Shown here: positions 43,630 to 52,877 of the stretch, piece by piece
Numbering within the stretch: position 1 is the stretch's first letter
How the letters are laid out: every line of letters begins with the position of its first letter
NCBI GenBank assembly: GCA_964519885.1
Contig: CAZFLX010000005.1
Span: forward strand, 1-64,000
DNA: 64,000 bases
Direction of reading: 5' to 3'
Source of the DNA: GCA-002282575 sp964519885
GTDB lineage: Bacteria > Pseudomonadota > Gammaproteobacteria > Thiomicrospirales > Thiomicrospiraceae
Notes under the pieces: generated by a model
The model's input: the letters and a program-made list of their open reading frames with translations, nothing else
The model's database searches: none
What the model was told of the DNA's origin: nothing
Made by a program: the position numbers and the translations under genes

Positions 43630-44870
43630 CCTGTAACCCTCTCTGGCAATGGCTTCGTCTTTTCCATCGGCGAGGTAAGCCATAAGATGACAAAGAAAGC
43701 AAAGTAAGTAAAGGTGAAAATTTGCGACAACAAGGTTAAAAATGGCGTAGGCGCTTGCGTACCCAAGTAACCTAATACAAAGAAACTCACCACAAATAAT
43801 GACAAGTTCGCTTTGAACTGCCAGCCACGGTAACGAATTGAACGCACTTTACAACGATCTAACCAAGGCAATACGAACAAGAACATGATCGCCATACCCA
43901 TTGCAATGACGCCTAACAGCTTATCAGGAACTGCACGCAAAATAGCATAGAAAGGCGTGAAATACCAAACTGGAGCAATGTGTTCTGGTGTTTTCATTGG
44001 GTCGGCTGGTTCGAAATTTGGAGCCTCTAAGAAGAAACCACCACCTTCTGGCCAGAAGAAAATAACCGCGGCAAATAAAAACATGAATACCGAAGCACCT
44101 AACATATCTTTGACCGAATAGTAAGGATGGAAAGGAATACCATCTTTTGGTAAGCCTTGTTCATTCTTATTTTTCTTGATATCAATGCCATCAGGATTGT
44201 TTGAACCCACTTTATGAAGCGCCACAATGTGCAAATAAACCAACACCACCAACACTAAAGGCAAGGCAATGACATGCAAAGCAAAGAAACGATTCAAGGT
44301 AACATCGGAAATCACAAAATCACCACGAATCCAAGTAGCCATGGCTTCGCCAATGAATGGAATGGCACCAAACAAGGAAATGATGACCTGCGCACCCCAG
44401 TAAGACATCTGTCCCCAAGGCAACAAATAGCCCATGAAAGCCTCGGCCATCAGCACTAAGAAAATGAGCATACCAATTAGCCATACCAATTCGCGCGGTT
44501 TCTGATATGAACCATACATGATGCCACGGAACATGTGGAAGTAAATCACCACAAAAAATGCCGACGCACCCGTTGAATGCATATAACGAATTAACCAACC
44601 CCAGTCCACATCACGCATGATGTATTCCACCGAGTTAAAGGCTTCTTGCGCATCGGGTTTATAACTCATGGTCAACCAAATCCCGGTCACCAACTGGTTA
44701 ACCAGCACCAATAGCGCTAAAGCACCAAAAAAATAAAAGAAGTTAAAATTTTTCGGCGCATAGTACTGAGCAACATGCTCATTCCACACTTGCGTTAATG
44801 GAAAACGCTCGTCAATCCAAGCCAATAAGCGCCCATTAGACGCATTATCAACGGGTTTTTGTTCAGACAT
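43626..44870 (-). CDS. petB: Ubiquinol-cytochrome c reductase, cytochrome b subunit
   Basis: A 414-aa polytopic quinol-oxidising subunit with two b haems. Hydrophobic helices run from NFFYFFGALALLVLV near residue 43 to the C-terminal LLSQIFTFTYFAFFVILWL. His ligands occur in helix B (YMHSTGASAFF, IYFHMFRG) and helix D (FFALHVIALP, YLHIVALH). The PEWY-type Qo motif is replaced by APVWYF, with E absent. It overlaps petA by one base and petC by 4 bases. Confidence 0.96.
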   Translation of the reverse strand: MSEQKPVDNASNGRLLAWIDERFPLTQVWNEHVAQYYAPKNFNFFYFFGALALLVLVNQLVTGIWLTMSYKPDAQEAFNSVEYIMRDVDWGWLIRYMHSTGASAFFVVIYFHMFRGIMYGSYQKPRELVWLIGMLIFLVLMAEAFMGYLLPWGQMSYWGAQVIISLFGAIPFIGEAMATWIRGDFVISDVTLNRFFALHVIALPLVLVVLVYLHIVALHKVGSNNPDGIDIKKNKNEQGLPKDGIPFHPYYSVKDMLGASVFMFLFAAVIFFWPEGGGFFLEAPNFEPADPMKTPEHIAPVWYFTPFYAILRAVPDKLLGVIAMGMAIMFLFVLPWLDRCKVRSIRYRGWQFKANLSLFVVSFFVLGYLGTQAPTPFLTLLSQIFTFTYFAFFVILWLTSPMEKTKPLPERVTG

Positions 44871-45457
44871 TAAGCCACTCCTTGCTCATTTTCACCAATA
44901 CGAACTAAGGTATCGGACAGGAATCGGTAAGGTGGTACCTCTAAATTCGTCGGCGCAGGCACAGATTTATACACACGTCCCGCCATATCAAAACGCGAAC
45001 CATGACACGGGCAAAAGAAACCACCCAGCCAATCTGCACTAATCGCACCCGCATTTGGCTTATAGAGCGGCGCGCAACCTAAGTGCGTACAAACACCTAC
45101 CATCACCAAGTATTCTGGCTTCAGTGAACGGTATTCATTTTTAGCAAAATCTGGTTGTAAAGATTCTGCTGAATCGGGATCACGCAGGTTATCACGAACC
45201 CCGGGCAAGCTATCGACTGAAGCTTGTGGACGTCGAACAACCCAAACAGGTTTGCCGCGCCACTCCACAGTCAGCATTTGACCTTCTGCCAAGGCAGATA
45301 CATCGACATCAACTGGAGCACCGGCAGCCTGAGCTTTCTCACTGGGTTTCCAAGATGAAACAAAAGGAACCGCAACAAAAGTTGCGCCAACAGCACCGAC
45401 AACACCGGTAGCCGCAACCAAGAAATTGCGACGCTTTTGATTGACTGGTTCTGCCAT
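44870..45457 (-). CDS. petA: Ubiquinol-cytochrome c reductase, Rieske iron-sulfur subunit
   Basis: A 195-aa protein with an N-terminal Tat-type signal anchor (KRRNFLVAATG, twin Arg at 9-10) and a 2Fe-2S domain whose ligands lie in CTHLGC (123-128) and CPCHGS (149-154). It accepts the first electron from quinol in the bc1 complex. First gene of petABC; a 113-base gap separates it from the Nif3-like gene upstream and should carry the promoter, though I see no convincing -35/-10 pair. Confidence 0.96.
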   Translation of the reverse strand: MAEPVNQKRRNFLVAATGVVGAVGATFVAVPFVSSWKPSEKAQAAGAPVDVDVSALAEGQMLTVEWRGKPVWVVRRPQASVDSLPGVRDNLRDPDSAESLQPDFAKNEYRSLKPEYLVMVGVCTHLGCAPLYKPNAGAISADWLGGFFCPCHGSRFDMAGRVYKSVPAPTNLEVPPYRFLSDTLVRIGENEQGVA

Positions 45458-45570
45458 AACGTTGCTCCGTAACTAAAAAATTCTGACAAAGACAGTAATG
45501 AGGCGCTATTATGCCTCGAAACCCACTTTTGCGCGATTACAAATTTTTATCACGCAATAAAAACTACTTA

Positions 45571-46317
45571 TCACACCGGATTAGCTAATTCTATATAACG
45601 ATGCTCTAATTCAAACTCTTGTGCCAGTTGATTGCCCAATGCCTGCACCCCGTAACGCTCGGTAGCATGATGTCCTGCGGCAATAAAATGCACGCCTGCT
45701 TCCATAGCCTGATGGTAACATTGCTCAGAAACTTCACCGGTAATAAAGACATCAATGCCCTGCTCAATTGCTTGAGCAAAATAACCCTGCGCACCACCCG
45801 AACACCAAGCAACTCGACTAACCTGTTTAGGACCCGCCGCAATCACTAAAGGTTCGCGACGTAAGGTACGACGAATACGTTCCACAAAACCATCAATCGG
45901 TAAGGCAAAATCGAGTGCTCCCGTGCGCCAAACACGTTTGGCATCGCTGCCGTCATCAACCAGATTCCATAATTTAGCCAATTCAGCATTATTACCAAAC
46001 TCAGCGTGCATATCTAAGGGCAAATGATAGGCAAACAAATTCATATCAGCCTGCATCAATCGTCGAATACGCTCAGCCTTAGCACCGACAATTGAGGCAG
46101 TTTCATTACGCCAAAAATAACCATGATGTACCAACAAGGCATCAGCACCCCATTCAATTGCCGCTTCAATCGCAGCGACTGAAGCTGTTACCGAAGTAGC
46201 CAACTTGTGAATTTCAGACTTACCTTCGACTTGTAAACCATTTGGGCAATAATCTTGAATTTGATCGACTGACATCCATTGCGCACAGACTTTGGACAGT
46301 TCATCACGTAATATCAT
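45571..46317 (-). CDS. Nif3-like dinuclear metal-centre protein (YbgI family)
   Basis: A 248-aa NIF3/YbgI protein. Family motifs include NGLQVEG near residue 26, the metal ligands in LLVHHGYFW, YHLPLDMH and the C-terminal AGHHATERYG. Members form toroidal hexamers with two metals per subunit and are annotated as GTP cyclohydrolase I type 2; the real substrate is unsettled. It starts 4 bases after hisC and so may be transcribed with the his genes, with petABC next. Confidence 0.9.
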   Translation of the reverse strand: MILRDELSKVCAQWMSVDQIQDYCPNGLQVEGKSEIHKLATSVTASVAAIEAAIEWGADALLVHHGYFWRNETASIVGAKAERIRRLMQADMNLFAYHLPLDMHAEFGNNAELAKLWNLVDDGSDAKRVWRTGALDFALPIDGFVERIRRTLRREPLVIAAGPKQVSRVAWCSGGAQGYFAQAIEQGIDVFITGEVSEQCYHQAMEAGVHFIAAGHHATERYGVQALGNQLAQEFELEHRYIELANPV

Positions 46318-46321
46318 TTCA

Positions 46322-47395
46322 TTACCTCAAAGCCAATTCTGCTAAGATGTCTCGCATAGCAGACAGTAAAGCCAAGTTTTGCGCTTCATCACCAACGCTA
46401 ATGCGCAGATATTGATCAATACGCGGTAGCTTAAAGTGACGCACAATCACCTTATGAGCACGCAAGCGCGCGGCCATATCTGCGGCATCATAATCAGCAT
46501 GAGTGGTAAAAATAAAGTTGGCTGCAGAAGGAATGACGCTGAACCCCATAGCCTCAAAGGCACTGGTTAATTTAATACGTTCTGCAATCACCCAATCTCG
46601 TGTTTGCACAAAATAGGCTTCATCTTCATAAGCAGCTACCGCACCGGCAATCGCTAAGCGATCGAGAGGATAGGAGTTAAAACTGTTCTTAACCCGCTCT
46701 AACGCCTCAATCAAACTGGCGTGACCGATGGCAAATCCAACACGCAATCCTGCCAGAGAACGAGATTTAGAAAGGGTTTGCACCACTAACAAATTATCGT
46801 ATTGATTGACTAAGCGAATCGCCGATTGTCCACCAAAGTCAACATAAGCTTCATCGACCACTAATAACGCATCTGGATGTCGCTTGAGGAGTTGTTCAAC
46901 CTGCTCTAACGCCAATAATCTCCCTGTTGGTGCATTCGGATTAGGGAAAATCATTGCACTGTGTGGCTGATCATAATCTTCAATGGCAATCGAAAAATCT
47001 TCACGCAACGGAATCGTACGATAATCAATTTCATACAAACCGCAGTAAACTGGGTAAAAACTGTAAGTAATATCCGGAAAGAGCAAGGGCTTGTCTTGCT
47101 TTAACAGTGCATGAAACACATGGGCTAAGACTTCGTCTGAACTATTGCCGACAAATACTTGATTTGATTGCACATGATGATAGCGCGCTAGGGTGTCTTT
47201 CAGCACTTGGGCGTTCGGATCGGGATACAAGCGCAAGCCATCGCCCACAGCAGATTGGATCGCTTCAATCACTTTAGGTGATGGTGGATAAGGGTTTTCA
47301 TTGGTGTTCAATTTAACTAAGTTATCAACCTTAGGCTGTTCACCTGGGGTGTAGGGCGTTAAGCCCTGAACCACCTTACTCCAAAAGCGGCTCAT
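46322..47395 (-). CDS. hisC: Histidinol-phosphate aminotransferase
   Basis: A 357-aa PLP enzyme transferring an amino group to imidazole acetol phosphate in histidine synthesis. LNTNENPYPPSP near residue 29, FPNPNAPTGRLL and the PLP-lysine region TLSKSRSLAGLRVG are typical, with a conserved Arg in the C-terminal YLRISVG. It follows hisD by 3 bases in a murA-hisG-hisD-hisC-nif3 run. Confidence 0.95.
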   Translation of the reverse strand: MSRFWSKVVQGLTPYTPGEQPKVDNLVKLNTNENPYPPSPKVIEAIQSAVGDGLRLYPDPNAQVLKDTLARYHHVQSNQVFVGNSSDEVLAHVFHALLKQDKPLLFPDITYSFYPVYCGLYEIDYRTIPLREDFSIAIEDYDQPHSAMIFPNPNAPTGRLLALEQVEQLLKRHPDALLVVDEAYVDFGGQSAIRLVNQYDNLLVVQTLSKSRSLAGLRVGFAIGHASLIEALERVKNSFNSYPLDRLAIAGAVAAYEDEAYFVQTRDWVIAERIKLTSAFEAMGFSVIPSAANFIFTTHADYDAADMAARLRAHKVIVRHFKLPRIDQYLRISVGDEAQNLALLSAMRDILAELALR

Positions 47396-47398
47396 AAC

Positions 47399-48694
47399 TT
47401 AGCGTCCCATCACGCGATAACGTGCTGATGCCGCATGGGCATGTAAGCCTTCTGCATCCGCTAGCGTACCTGCGATTTCCCCTAAGGTTGAAGCGCCTTC
47501 GGGTGAACAGAAAATCAAGCTTGAGCGTTTTTGGAAATCATAAACGCCCAGTGGTGATGAGAAGCGCGCTGTGCGTGCCGTTGGCAACACATGGTTAGGA
47601 CCAGCACAGTAATCGCCGATGGCCTCTGCGGTGTATCGACCCATGAAGATAGCACCAGCATGACGAATTTTCGGCAGCCATGCTTGGGGGTCTTCTACCG
47701 AAAGCTCAAGGTGTTCTGGCGAGACATAATTCACCACTTTAGCCGCTTCCTGTTCATCCTTCACAACAATAATACCACCACGATTGGTGAGTGCAGCGCG
47801 AATAATATCTTGGCGCGGTTGTTGAGGTAACAGCTTTTCAATCGACGCTTGAACCGCCAAAGCATGTTCCGCATCCCAAGTCACCAAGATAGACTGAGCA
47901 TCTTCATCGTGCTCTGCTTGCGAGAACAAGTCCATCGCAATCCAATCTGGTTCAGTTAAGCCATCCGAAACCACCAAAATTTCTGACGGCCCCGCAATCA
48001 TATCAATACCAACGGTACCAAATACGACTCGTTTAGCGGTAGCCACGTAAATGTTACCTGGACCAACGATTTTATCCACTGCTGGAATGGTTTCTGTGCC
48101 ATAAGCCAAAGCAGCCACGGCTTGTGCACCACCAACGGTGAAGACACGGTCAACACCACCAATGTAAGCGGCAGCTAAAACCCATTCATTCACTACTTCA
48201 TCTGGGGTGGGCACGACCATAATTAATTGCCCTACACCCGCCACTTTGGCCGGCACAGCATTCATCAATACCGACGAAGGATAAGCGGCCTTACCACCCG
48301 GAACATACAAACCGACACTGTCTAAAGGCGTCACTTGCTGACCTAGCAGTGTGCCATCAGCTTCCACATAATGCCACGAGCTTTGTGTTTGACGCTCATG
48401 ATAGCTACGAATGCGGGCTGCCGCTGTCGCTAAGGACTTTTGCCCGGCTTCGGGCAATTCATCAAAGGCTTGTTTCAAACGGTGATGCGGAATTTCCAAC
48501 TCCATCGCGTTGCTCACTGAGCGTCGGTCAAACTTATTGGTGAAATCAATCAGCGCAGAATCTCCTCGCAGACGAATATCGGCAATAATTTGCTTAACCG
48601 TTTGCTCAATACGTTCTTCTGAACTGGATTCCCAGGCTAACAAATCGCTCAATTCATTCCAGAACTCGGATGATGTAGAAGATAAATGTTTCAT
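47399..48694 (-). CDS. hisD: Histidinol dehydrogenase
   Basis: A 431-aa zinc- and NAD-dependent enzyme carrying out the last two oxidations to histidine. Signature region IAGPSEILVVSDG and the following FSQAEHDEDAQSI carry the zinc and catalytic residues (Gln/His); the C-terminal SPEHLEL and GPNHVLPT are also conserved. It starts 2 bases after hisG and ends 3 bases before hisC. Full length. Confidence 0.97.
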   Translation of the reverse strand: MKHLSSTSSEFWNELSDLLAWESSSEERIEQTVKQIIADIRLRGDSALIDFTNKFDRRSVSNAMELEIPHHRLKQAFDELPEAGQKSLATAAARIRSYHERQTQSSWHYVEADGTLLGQQVTPLDSVGLYVPGGKAAYPSSVLMNAVPAKVAGVGQLIMVVPTPDEVVNEWVLAAAYIGGVDRVFTVGGAQAVAALAYGTETIPAVDKIVGPGNIYVATAKRVVFGTVGIDMIAGPSEILVVSDGLTEPDWIAMDLFSQAEHDEDAQSILVTWDAEHALAVQASIEKLLPQQPRQDIIRAALTNRGGIIVVKDEQEAAKVVNYVSPEHLELSVEDPQAWLPKIRHAGAIFMGRYTAEAIGDYCAGPNHVLPTARTARFSSPLGVYDFQKRSSLIFCSPEGASTLGEIAGTLADAEGLHAHAASARYRVMGR

Positions 48695-48696
48695 GC

Positions 48697-49332
48697 TTAC
48701 TCCTTATTCATTTCGGCAACCGTTTTTGCCAAGGCATCAACCATTGATTGAATTTCGTTATATTGACGCTTATAAGCCATACTGTTCACCACCAAGCGCG
48801 AACTGATATCGACAATATGCTCAGTCGGTTCAAGTTCGTTTGCTTTAAGGGTGTTACCTGTATCGACCAAATCAACAATACAATCTGCCATACCCACTAA
48901 AGGCGCCAATTCCATTGAACCATAGAGTTTAATTAAATCAACCTGCTCGCCTTTGCTGGCAAAATAATCTTGCGCCACATTGACGTATTTGGTCGCAACG
49001 CGCAGACGATGAGATTGGCGCTGGTGATTCACCGGTGCGGCTACCATGAGTTTACAACGCGCAATATTCAAATCTAATAATTCAAATTGGTTATCGCCAC
49101 CCTGTTCCATGAGCACATCTTTGCCCACAACGCCCATATCAGCACCACCATGGGCAACGTATACCGGCACATCGGTTGCACGTACCACTAACAATTGCAC
49201 ATCATCACGCGTGGTTGGGATAATTAATTTACGTGTTTTGTCTAAATCTTCCGTCGGCACAATGCCCAGCTTAGCCAACAAGGGCAAAGTATCTTTTAAA
49301 ATTCGGCCTTTTGATAAAGCAAGCGTAATCAT
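48697..49332 (-). CDS. hisG: ATP phosphoribosyltransferase, short (HisZ-dependent) form
   Basis: A 211-aa first enzyme of histidine synthesis. It has the catalytic core (ITLALSKGRILKDTLP; DMGVVGKDVL; VDLVDTGNTLKANELE with the PRPP-binding loop) but not the C-terminal ACT-like regulatory domain of the roughly 300-aa long form. Short HisG needs the aminoacyl-tRNA-synthetase-like HisZ for activity and feedback control. HisZ is not in the window and must lie elsewhere. Third in the murA-ibaG-his run. Confidence 0.95.
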   Translation of the reverse strand: MITLALSKGRILKDTLPLLAKLGIVPTEDLDKTRKLIIPTTRDDVQLLVVRATDVPVYVAHGGADMGVVGKDVLMEQGGDNQFELLDLNIARCKLMVAAPVNHQRQSHRLRVATKYVNVAQDYFASKGEQVDLIKLYGSMELAPLVGMADCIVDLVDTGNTLKANELEPTEHIVDISSRLVVNSMAYKRQYNEIQSMVDALAKTVAEMNKE

Positions 49333-49347
49333 TCAGTTAGTTTCCTT

Positions 49348-50607
49348 TTAACTCGCCAAGCGTTGAATATTAGCACCAACGCGACTTAATTTTTCTTCAA
49401 TGCGTTCATAACCACGGTCAATATGATACACACGGTTAATGATGGTTTCACCCTCGGCAGCCAACCCAGCCAAAATTAGTGAAGCAGATGCCCGTAGATC
49501 CGTTGCCATCACCTGCGCACCCACCAAGCTTTCTACACCTTGCGTAATCGCCACATTACCATCGATGCTAATGTTAGCACCCATGCGAATCAGTTCGGGA
49601 ACATGCATAAAACGATTCTCAAAAATGGTTTCTTTTACATGAGCCACACCCTTCGCGAGGGTATTCATGACCAAGAACTGTGCCTGCATATCGGTTGGAA
49701 AAGCAGGATAAGGCATGGTAACAATATTCACAGGTTTAATCGTTCGTCCGCGCATATCACACCGAATCCAATCATCACCGACATCCAACATGGCGCCACT
49801 TTCTTCAAATTTAATCAGCACCGACTCTAAATGCGTTGGGTCAACACGACGAATGGTGACATCACCCTGAGTCACCACCGCTGCTGCTAGGTAAGTCCCT
49901 GCTTCGATGCGGTCAGGAATCACTCGATAATTGACACCGTGAAGTCTTTCAACGCCTGTAATGCGTAAGGTGGAACTGCCAATGCCTTCAATCTGTGCGC
50001 CCATGGCATTTAAGAAGTTGGCCAAATCATTCACTTCAGGTTCACGGGCTGCATTTTCCAGAACCGTTACACCCTTAGCCAAAACAGCGGCCATCATTAA
50101 ATTTTCTGTGCCAGTTACCGTAACCACATCCATGAAAATGTGGGCACCCTGTAAGCGATCAGCTCGGGCAACAATAAAGCCTTTTTCAACACGAATATCC
50201 GCACCCATCGCTCTCAATCCATCTAAATGGATATTGACCGGACGAGAACCAATTGCACACCCACCTGGTAAGGACACTCTCGCCTCACCATATTTGCTGA
50301 GTAAAGGTCCCAATACCAGAATTGAAGCGCGCATGGTTTTTACCAATTCGTAAGGCACTTCAAAACGATTGATGCTGCGCGGATCGATTTCTAATGCCAA
50401 TCGCTCATCAATGGTAATTTCTGCTCCCATGGTCGCTAATAACTCAATAGAAGTCGTGACATCACGTAAATGTGGGATATTCGTGAGCGTTATCGGCGAA
50501 TCGGCTAATAAAGCACCAACAATAATCGGCAATACCGCATTTTTAGCGCCAGAAATTTCCAGCTCGCCAACCAGTGGTACGCCACCTTGAATGAGTAGTT
50601 GATCCAT
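49348..50607 (-). CDS. murA: UDP-N-acetylglucosamine 1-carboxyvinyltransferase MurA
   Basis: A 419-aa enzyme for the first committed step of peptidoglycan synthesis. The fosfomycin-target Cys is present at residue 117 in LPGGCAIGSRP. N-terminal ISGAKNAVLP and C-terminal YHIDRGYERIEEKL are standard. Its ATG shares a base with the ibaG stop. murA beside ibaG and the mla genes is a conserved neighbourhood in Beta- and Gammaproteobacteria. Confidence 0.97.
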   Translation of the reverse strand: MDQLLIQGGVPLVGELEISGAKNAVLPIIVGALLADSPITLTNIPHLRDVTTSIELLATMGAEITIDERLALEIDPRSINRFEVPYELVKTMRASILVLGPLLSKYGEARVSLPGGCAIGSRPVNIHLDGLRAMGADIRVEKGFIVARADRLQGAHIFMDVVTVTGTENLMMAAVLAKGVTVLENAAREPEVNDLANFLNAMGAQIEGIGSSTLRITGVERLHGVNYRVIPDRIEAGTYLAAAVVTQGDVTIRRVDPTHLESVLIKFEESGAMLDVGDDWIRCDMRGRTIKPVNIVTMPYPAFPTDMQAQFLVMNTLAKGVAHVKETIFENRFMHVPELIRMGANISIDGNVAITQGVESLVGAQVMATDLRASASLILAGLAAEGETIINRVYHIDRGYERIEEKLSRVGANIQRLAS

Positions 50608-50840
50608 TAATTTGATGCCTCTGTCGGCGTTTTGGTGATTAACGATAAAGCATGCAACTCACCTGAAGCCAGTTCATCCTTGAACAAAGCCTGGATAGAA
50701 CGATGGCGTGCCAATAAAGCTTTACCGGCAAAAGCTTCGCTAACGATGGTCAGAGTTAAGTGGCAATCTGCACCCGATACAGCTACATGAGCATCGGGTA
50801 AGGCCGAGGTAATTCTAACAACAACTTCGTTTTCGGTCAT
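50607..50840 (-). CDS. ibaG: BolA/IbaG-family protein
   Basis: A 77-aa BolA-like protein. The fold is visible in the LPDAHVAVSGADCHLTLTIVS strand-turn region, the conserved LLARHRSIQALF helix with the cluster-binding His, and the ELHALSLITKTP C-terminal strand. IbaG/BolA proteins bind monothiol glutaredoxins and iron-sulfur clusters. The ATG at 50840 is preferred over a GTG four codons upstream. Position next to murA and mla matches E. coli yrbA (ibaG). Confidence 0.9.
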   Translation of the reverse strand: MTENEVVVRITSALPDAHVAVSGADCHLTLTIVSEAFAGKALLARHRSIQALFKDELASGELHALSLITKTPTEASN

Positions 50841-50902
50841 AAAGGTTTCCACTCTTAAAATAAGGCTGACTCAGCGGTGTAAGGGGTGTCAATCACACCA
50901 AC

Positions 50903-51670
50903 TTATCGACGCGTTTTCCAGCCTCTCGCTAACAAGGCGACTGTCACAATTGACAGCACCAACATAAATCCAAAGGTAACAGCCAAGCTCAGCCAAGGAG
51001 ACACGTCCGATACCCCTAATACGCCATAACGAAACCCATCTACCATGTAGAAAAAGGGATTCAGCCAAGTGGCGGATTGCCAAACCGAAGGCAAAATGGC
51101 AACGGAATAGAATACACCGCTTAAAAAAGTCAGCGGTAAAATCACAAAGTTTTGGAAAGCGGCCAACTTATCATACTTATCTGCCCACAATCCTGCTAAA
51201 AACCCCATCGCTCCCAAAACCATGGTTGTAAGCAATGCAAATACGAACATCCAACCAAAATGTGCCACCGACATAGGTACCCATATACTACCTACTAAGC
51301 CAATCGGAATGCCCACCATTAAGCCTCTCATTACTGCACCCACCACAAAGGCAGAAAAAATCGCCAAGGGCGACAAGGGGCTTAACAACAGCAAATCTAA
51401 GTTTCTGTACATTTTTGACTGAATTAAACTTGACGAGCTATTGGAAAAAGCATTTTGTAACATCGCCATCATAATCAATCCAGGCAACAAAAACTGATGA
51501 TAAGATAGCGAATCAAAACCCGAAGCACCCTCTGGCATCACCTGACCAAAAATCAATAAATACAACAAAGTAGAAACCAAGGGTGCGAATACTGTTTGCA
51601 CAGAAACGCTTAAAAATCGTTGAATCTCTTTTCGACAGAGCGTTAAAAAACCACGATAACTGCTCATCAT
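50903..51670 (-). CDS. ABC-2 type exporter, permease (YadH-like)
   Basis: A 255-aa membrane protein with about six helices and the ABC-2 motif SKMYRNLDLLLLSPLSP preceding the core. The sequence after it (FLPGLIMMAMLQNAF upstream, LTFLSGVFYSVAILP downstream) is typical of the family. It overlaps the ATPase gene by 4 bases, so the two form a transporter. YadGH-type pairs are thought to export lipid-like or polysaccharide substrates, but the real substrate is unknown. It sits between mlaB and ibaG. Confidence 0.88.
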   Translation of the reverse strand: MMSSYRGFLTLCRKEIQRFLSVSVQTVFAPLVSTLLYLLIFGQVMPEGASGFDSLSYHQFLLPGLIMMAMLQNAFSNSSSSLIQSKMYRNLDLLLLSPLSPLAIFSAFVVGAVMRGLMVGIPIGLVGSIWVPMSVAHFGWMFVFALLTTMVLGAMGFLAGLWADKYDKLAAFQNFVILPLTFLSGVFYSVAILPSVWQSATWLNPFFYMVDGFRYGVLGVSDVSPWLSLAVTFGFMLVLSIVTVALLARGWKTRR

Positions 51671-52593
51671 ACCAAATCCTTGCTCGTCAACGCACGAAAT
51701 ACATCTTCTAAACTGGCTTCTATGGAACGAATTTCACTCAGCATTTGACCCGCCTGCTGAAGCTCAGCCACTAAATCGGCACGCACCTGCCCTCGTGGCA
51801 AACGCAACACCCACTTGTTGCCCTGTTGTCGATGAATACGCGATTGCAAACTGGCTGGCAGAATCGCTTGCTCGCCCTGCAAACTCACCTCAACATATTC
51901 CCAAGGATGAGAATCTAATAAGGCTTGCGTTGAAGAAAGTGCTAATAACTGCCCCTCACGTAAAATGGCTATCTGCTCACAAAGCTGCTCGGCTTCTTCT
52001 AAATAGTGAGTGGTCAAAATAATGGTCATGCCTTGTGCATGCAACTGGCGCACAAAATTCCATAATCCCAAACGCAACTCAATATCCACACCTGCTGTTG
52101 GCTCATCCAACACCAGTACTTTTGGCTTATGAACCAGCGCCAAAGCAATCAACACCCTACGCTTCATACCCCCAGACAAGCTTGGCATGGTTTCTTTTCG
52201 CTTATCCCACAACCCCAAATTCGTTAACAATTCATCAATCCATGGCCATTGCTCTTTGCCAAAACCAAAATAGCCTGCTTGAATACGTAACAAATCTTGA
52301 ATAGAGAAAAACGGCTCATCAATCAGTTCTTGAGGCACTAAACCCAGCATTCGGCGAGCATCAGCGAAATCATTCACCACATCATGCCCCATAATGCTCA
52401 CCGAACCCGCATCGGCTTTTACCAAACCGGCAATAATGCTAATCAAGGTTGATTTACCGGCACCATTTGGACCCAACAAAGCAAAAAAACTGCCTTGTGG
52501 TATGGATAAGTTCACCGAATTAAGCGCTGTCAACCCACGATAGGTTTTAGTTAGCTGCTTAATTTCAATCGCCACAGCAGGTGTCTGGTTCAT
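51667..52593 (-). CDS. ABC-2 type exporter, ATPase (YadG-like)
   Basis: A 308-aa nucleotide-binding subunit. Walker A GPNGAGKSTL (near residue 40), signature LSGGMKRRVLIAL, Walker B VLVLDEPTAGVD and the switch His in TTHYLEEAEQ are intact. A C-terminal extension (about 230-308) follows the ABC domain. It overlaps mlaB and the permease gene by 4 bases each, so the exporter is embedded in the mla transcript. That arrangement is frequent in Beta- and Gammaproteobacteria but differs from E. coli. Confidence 0.92.
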   Translation of the reverse strand: MNQTPAVAIEIKQLTKTYRGLTALNSVNLSIPQGSFFALLGPNGAGKSTLISIIAGLVKADAGSVSIMGHDVVNDFADARRMLGLVPQELIDEPFFSIQDLLRIQAGYFGFGKEQWPWIDELLTNLGLWDKRKETMPSLSGGMKRRVLIALALVHKPKVLVLDEPTAGVDIELRLGLWNFVRQLHAQGMTIILTTHYLEEAEQLCEQIAILREGQLLALSSTQALLDSHPWEYVEVSLQGEQAILPASLQSRIHRQQGNKWVLRLPRGQVRADLVAELQQAGQMLSEIRSIEASLEDVFRALTSKDLV

Positions 52594-52877
52594 ACCGCAT
52601 CTTGCTCCAAGTCAAATACAGATCGAAGATTGTATAGCGTTAACAGAGAAACCATTTGAGCAGAAACACCTACCAATTTCAAAGGCCGATTAACAGGAGA
52701 CAAACATGCCAGCAATGCGACAAATGAACTGTCTAAGTGGGTAATATCGGCAACATCAGCTAACAAAAATTCTTTAGGCGCAAGATTGACCCAAGCTTTG
52801 GCTACACTCTGATGATCCCAACATCCGCCAAAGTGGATGCCGGTTTCTTGTTCTTGCCATGACGCCTCAGAGCGCAT
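52590..52877 (-). CDS. mlaB: STAS-domain protein MlaB
   Basis: A 95-aa STAS protein of the MlaFEDB transporter. The region FLLADVADITHLDSSFVALL resembles the phosphorylation-like helix start of STAS domains, with the Asp-Ser pair. MlaB binds MlaF and stabilises the complex. Overlap with mlaC (11 bases) and with the exporter ATPase (4 bases) shows tight coupling. Sequence conservation is low, and the call leans on position in the mla operon. Confidence 0.82.
   Translation of the reverse strand: MRSEASWQEQETGIHFGGCWDHQSVAKAWVNLAPKEFLLADVADITHLDSSFVALLACLSPVNRPLKLVGVSAQMVSLLTLYNLRSVFDLEQDAV

Noticed and set aside
49961..50353. 130-aa open frame antisense to murA
   Set aside because: It mirrors the codon pattern of murA on the other strand, has no Shine-Dalgarno and shows no protein-like features. 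The same applies to the 105-111 aa frames antisense to minC, yoaA, bcp and phoH2.
50860..50902. Consensus TTGACA on the minus strand ahead of ibaG as a promoter for ibaG-murA-his
   Set aside because: The only AT-rich hexamer downstream (TTATTT) is 23 bases away, too far for sigma-70.
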